The notes under the pieces: model-generated
What the model was told of the DNA's origin: nothing
Seen by the model: the letters and a program-made list of their open reading frames with translations, nothing else
The model's database searches: none
Shown here: positions 62,587 through 64,000 of the stretch, piece after piece
How the letters are laid out: each line of letters opens with the position of its first letter
Numbering within the stretch: position 1 is the stretch's first letter
Assembly (NCBI RefSeq): GCF_014305155.1
Contig: NZ_JACRUK010000001.1
Location: 1 to 64,000, forward strand
Direction: 5' to 3'
From: Flavobacterium muglaense
GTDB lineage: Bacteria > Bacteroidota > Bacteroidia > Flavobacteriales > Flavobacteriaceae
Length of the DNA: 64,000 nucleotides
Translations under genes and position numbers: made by a program

Positions 62587-64000
62587 TTAAGCTTCAGCAG
62601 CAATTAAATTTAATGCAGAACCTGCAACATACCAACCAATTTGACCTGCATTGTAAGTATGATTAGCCAAAACCAAATCCTTACTTCCATCAATATGGAC
62701 AAATTCAATTGTTAATGGTTTTCCTGGAGCAAAATCTACTAAATCAATAAAGTTGATCGTGTCATCCTCTTGAATTTTATCATAATCCGCTTCATTTGCA
62801 AAAGTCAAACCTAGCAAACCTTGTTTTTTAAGATTTGTTTCATGAATACGAGCAAAAGATTTTACTAAAACCGCTTTTACACCTAAGAAACGAGGCTCCA
62901 TTGCAGCGTGTTCACGAGAAGAACCTTCTCCGTAATTATGATCTCCAACAACAACAGAAGGAACTCCAGCTGCTTTGTAAGCACGAGCGACAGTAGGAAC
63001 AGCATCATACCCTCCTGTTAACTGGTTCTTAACTGAATTTGTTTTTTTAGTATATGCATTTACAGCACCAATCAACATATTATTTGAAATATTATCTAAA
63101 TGTCCGCGGAAACGCAACCATGGTCCAGCCATAGAAATATGATCGGTTGTGCATTTTCCAAAGGCTTTGATAAGCAATTTAGCTCCTGTTATATTTTTAC
63201 CGTCCCAAGCATCAAATGGCGCTAATAATTGCAAACGATCTGAGGATTCATCAACAACAATTTTCACTCCAGATCCATCAGAAGCAGGCTCTTGAAAACC
63301 ATTATCATCAACATCAAAACCTTTTTTAGGCAACTCATCACCAAAAGGAGCTTTCAGCATCACTTCTTCTCCTTTATCATTCAATAAAGCATCTGTCAAG
63401 GGATTAAAGTCCAAACGTCCTGAAATTGCAAGTGCAGCTACCATTTCTGGAGACGTTACAAAGGCGTGGGTATTTGGGTTTCCGTCCGCTCTTTTGGAAA
63501 AATTACGGTTAAATGAATGTACAATGGTGTTTTCCTCTTGCTTATCTGCTCCTGCTCTATCCCACTGACCGATACAGGGTCCGCAGGCATTGGTAAAGAC
63601 TTTGGTTCCCATTTTTTCAAAAGTCGCAATCATACCGTCTCTCTCGATCGTGTATCTTATTTGCTCTGAACCTGGGTTAATTCCAAATTCAGCTTTAGGA
63701 GTAATTCCGTGTTCCACAGCTTGATTTACGATGGATGCAGCGCGAGCCATATCCTCGTAAGAAGAGTTGGTACAAGAACCGATTAAACCCCATTCTACTT
63801 TTATTGGCCATCCGTTTGCAGCAGCTTCCTCTTTCATTTTAGAAACTGGTGTACCTCTATCTGGCGTAAAAGGACCATTGATATAAGGTTCCAACTCTGA
63901 AAGATTAATTTCGATTACTTGATCAAAATACTGCTCAGGATTAGCGTATACTTCAGGATCCCCTGTTAAGTGATCAGCCACTTTATCCGCAGCGTCAACT
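62587..64000 (-). CDS. acn: aconitate hydratase, C-terminal part (cut by window edge)
   Basis: About 471 residues are visible and the frame remains open to the edge, so the start lies beyond position 64000. [11 protein letters not shown] and [15 protein letters not shown] hold the three Cys ligands of the 4Fe-4S cluster (one in GSCTN, two in CGPC). [13 protein letters not shown] and the swivel domain with [22 protein letters not shown] follow. Mitochondrial-type (AcnA/ACO2-like) length is likely. It interconverts citrate and isocitrate in the TCA cycle. Confidence 0.93.
   Translation of the reverse strand, partial: VDAADKVADHLTGDPEVYANPEQYFDQVIEINLSELEPYINGPFTPDRGTPVSKMKEEAAANGWPIKVEWGLIGSCTNSSYEDMARAASIVNQAVEHGITPKAEFGINPGSEQIRYTIERDGMIATFEKMGTKVFTNACGPCIGQWDRAGADKQEENTIVHSFNRNFSKRADGNPNTHAFVTSPEMVAALAISGRLDFNPLTDALLNDKGEEVMLKAPFGDELPKKGFDVDDNGFQEPASDGSGVKIVVDESSDRLQLLAPFDAWDGKNITGAKLLIKAFGKCTTDHISMAGPWLRFRGHLDNISNNMLIGAVNAYTKKTNSVKNQLTGGYDAVPTVARAYKAAGVPSVVVGDHNYGEGSSREHAAMEPRFLGVKAVLVKSFARIHETNLKKQGLLGLTFANEADYDKIQEDDTINFIDLVDFAPGKPLTIEFVHIDGSKDLVLANHTYNAGQIGWYVAGSALNLIAAEA

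Overview
The window is a chromosomal segment from a member of the Bacteroidota, almost certainly Flavobacteriaceae and most like Flavobacterium. The evidence is the AT-rich base composition, promoters of the Bacteroidota type (TTG, spacer, TAnnTTTG), and lineage-typical proteins: a CarB that stops before the allosteric domain, a short MutA, a GAPDH with an N-terminal extension, SusC-like plug modules and a LysM/NlpC endopeptidase. No rRNA, tRNA, CRISPR array or prophage was seen. Most of the window is ordinary core genome.

Layout. 1-0.4 kb: C-terminal part of an IS630-family transposase, cut by the window edge. 0.5-6 kb: an iodotyrosine-deiodinase-like nitroreductase, a DUF808 membrane protein, a GNAT gene broken by a stop codon, an SRPBCC protein, a secreted M20 peptidase, a second nonsense-disrupted gene and a membrane protein. 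6-12 kb: alginate-lyase-like enzyme, carB, rpmH, a TPR-like membrane protein and a PPK2 kinase. 12-15 kb: DUF6929-like, scramblase-like, CPBP protease and SDR genes. 15.6-19.3 kb: an ECF sigma locus with a membrane protein and a secreted plug-VWA fusion. 19.4-24.7 kb: mtaB, a decayed toxin-antitoxin pair, a Cof phosphatase, DUF2007, a one-domain DEAD-box protein and a sigma-54 type response regulator without a DNA-binding domain. 24.8-29 kb: a NatAB-like ABC exporter and grpE-dnaJ. 29.5-38.4 kb: DUF1003, hisS, an outer protein, an FtsX-like permease, prmC, ribD and small enzymes. 38.5-41.3 kb: dnaA, a phosphotyrosine phosphatase and an RsmI-like methylase. 41.6-48.5 kb: methionine aminotransferase, a dienoyl-CoA-reductase-like SDR, and udk-divIC-mutA-mutB. 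48.5-52.6 kb: a cell-envelope cluster (dapF, GNAT, mltG, DUF2279, transglycosylase-like). 52.7-58.7 kb: an HtrA protease, GAPDH, an APC permease and a TPR protein. 58.8-64 kb: a CDGSH protein, an ECF sigma / membrane partner operon divergent from a DUF6249 gene, a LysM-NlpC endopeptidase and the C-terminal part of aconitase.

Functional themes. Cell-wall synthesis and remodelling genes cluster at 48.5-52.6 kb, with DapF making the meso-DAP precursor and MltG and a lysozyme-like protein acting on glycan strands. mutA-mutB handle propionyl-CoA-derived methylmalonyl-CoA. Two independent ECF sigma loci are present. The second has matching TGTAAC-N18-GTC(C/T)TA elements on both strands, which suggests one sigma factor controls itself and the divergent DUF6249 gene.

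The least explained structure is a dispersed intergenic repeat present three times (12.2, 24.8 and 60.8 kb). Its flanking boxes are conserved, its central hairpin has changed sequence while keeping its pairing, and one flanking base pair covaries. Other points of interest are a 32-bp perfect palindrome in front of the dienoyl-CoA-reductase-like gene, a 24-bp perfect hairpin abutting the aminotransferase start codon, and a DnaJ that retains only one of its two zinc centres.
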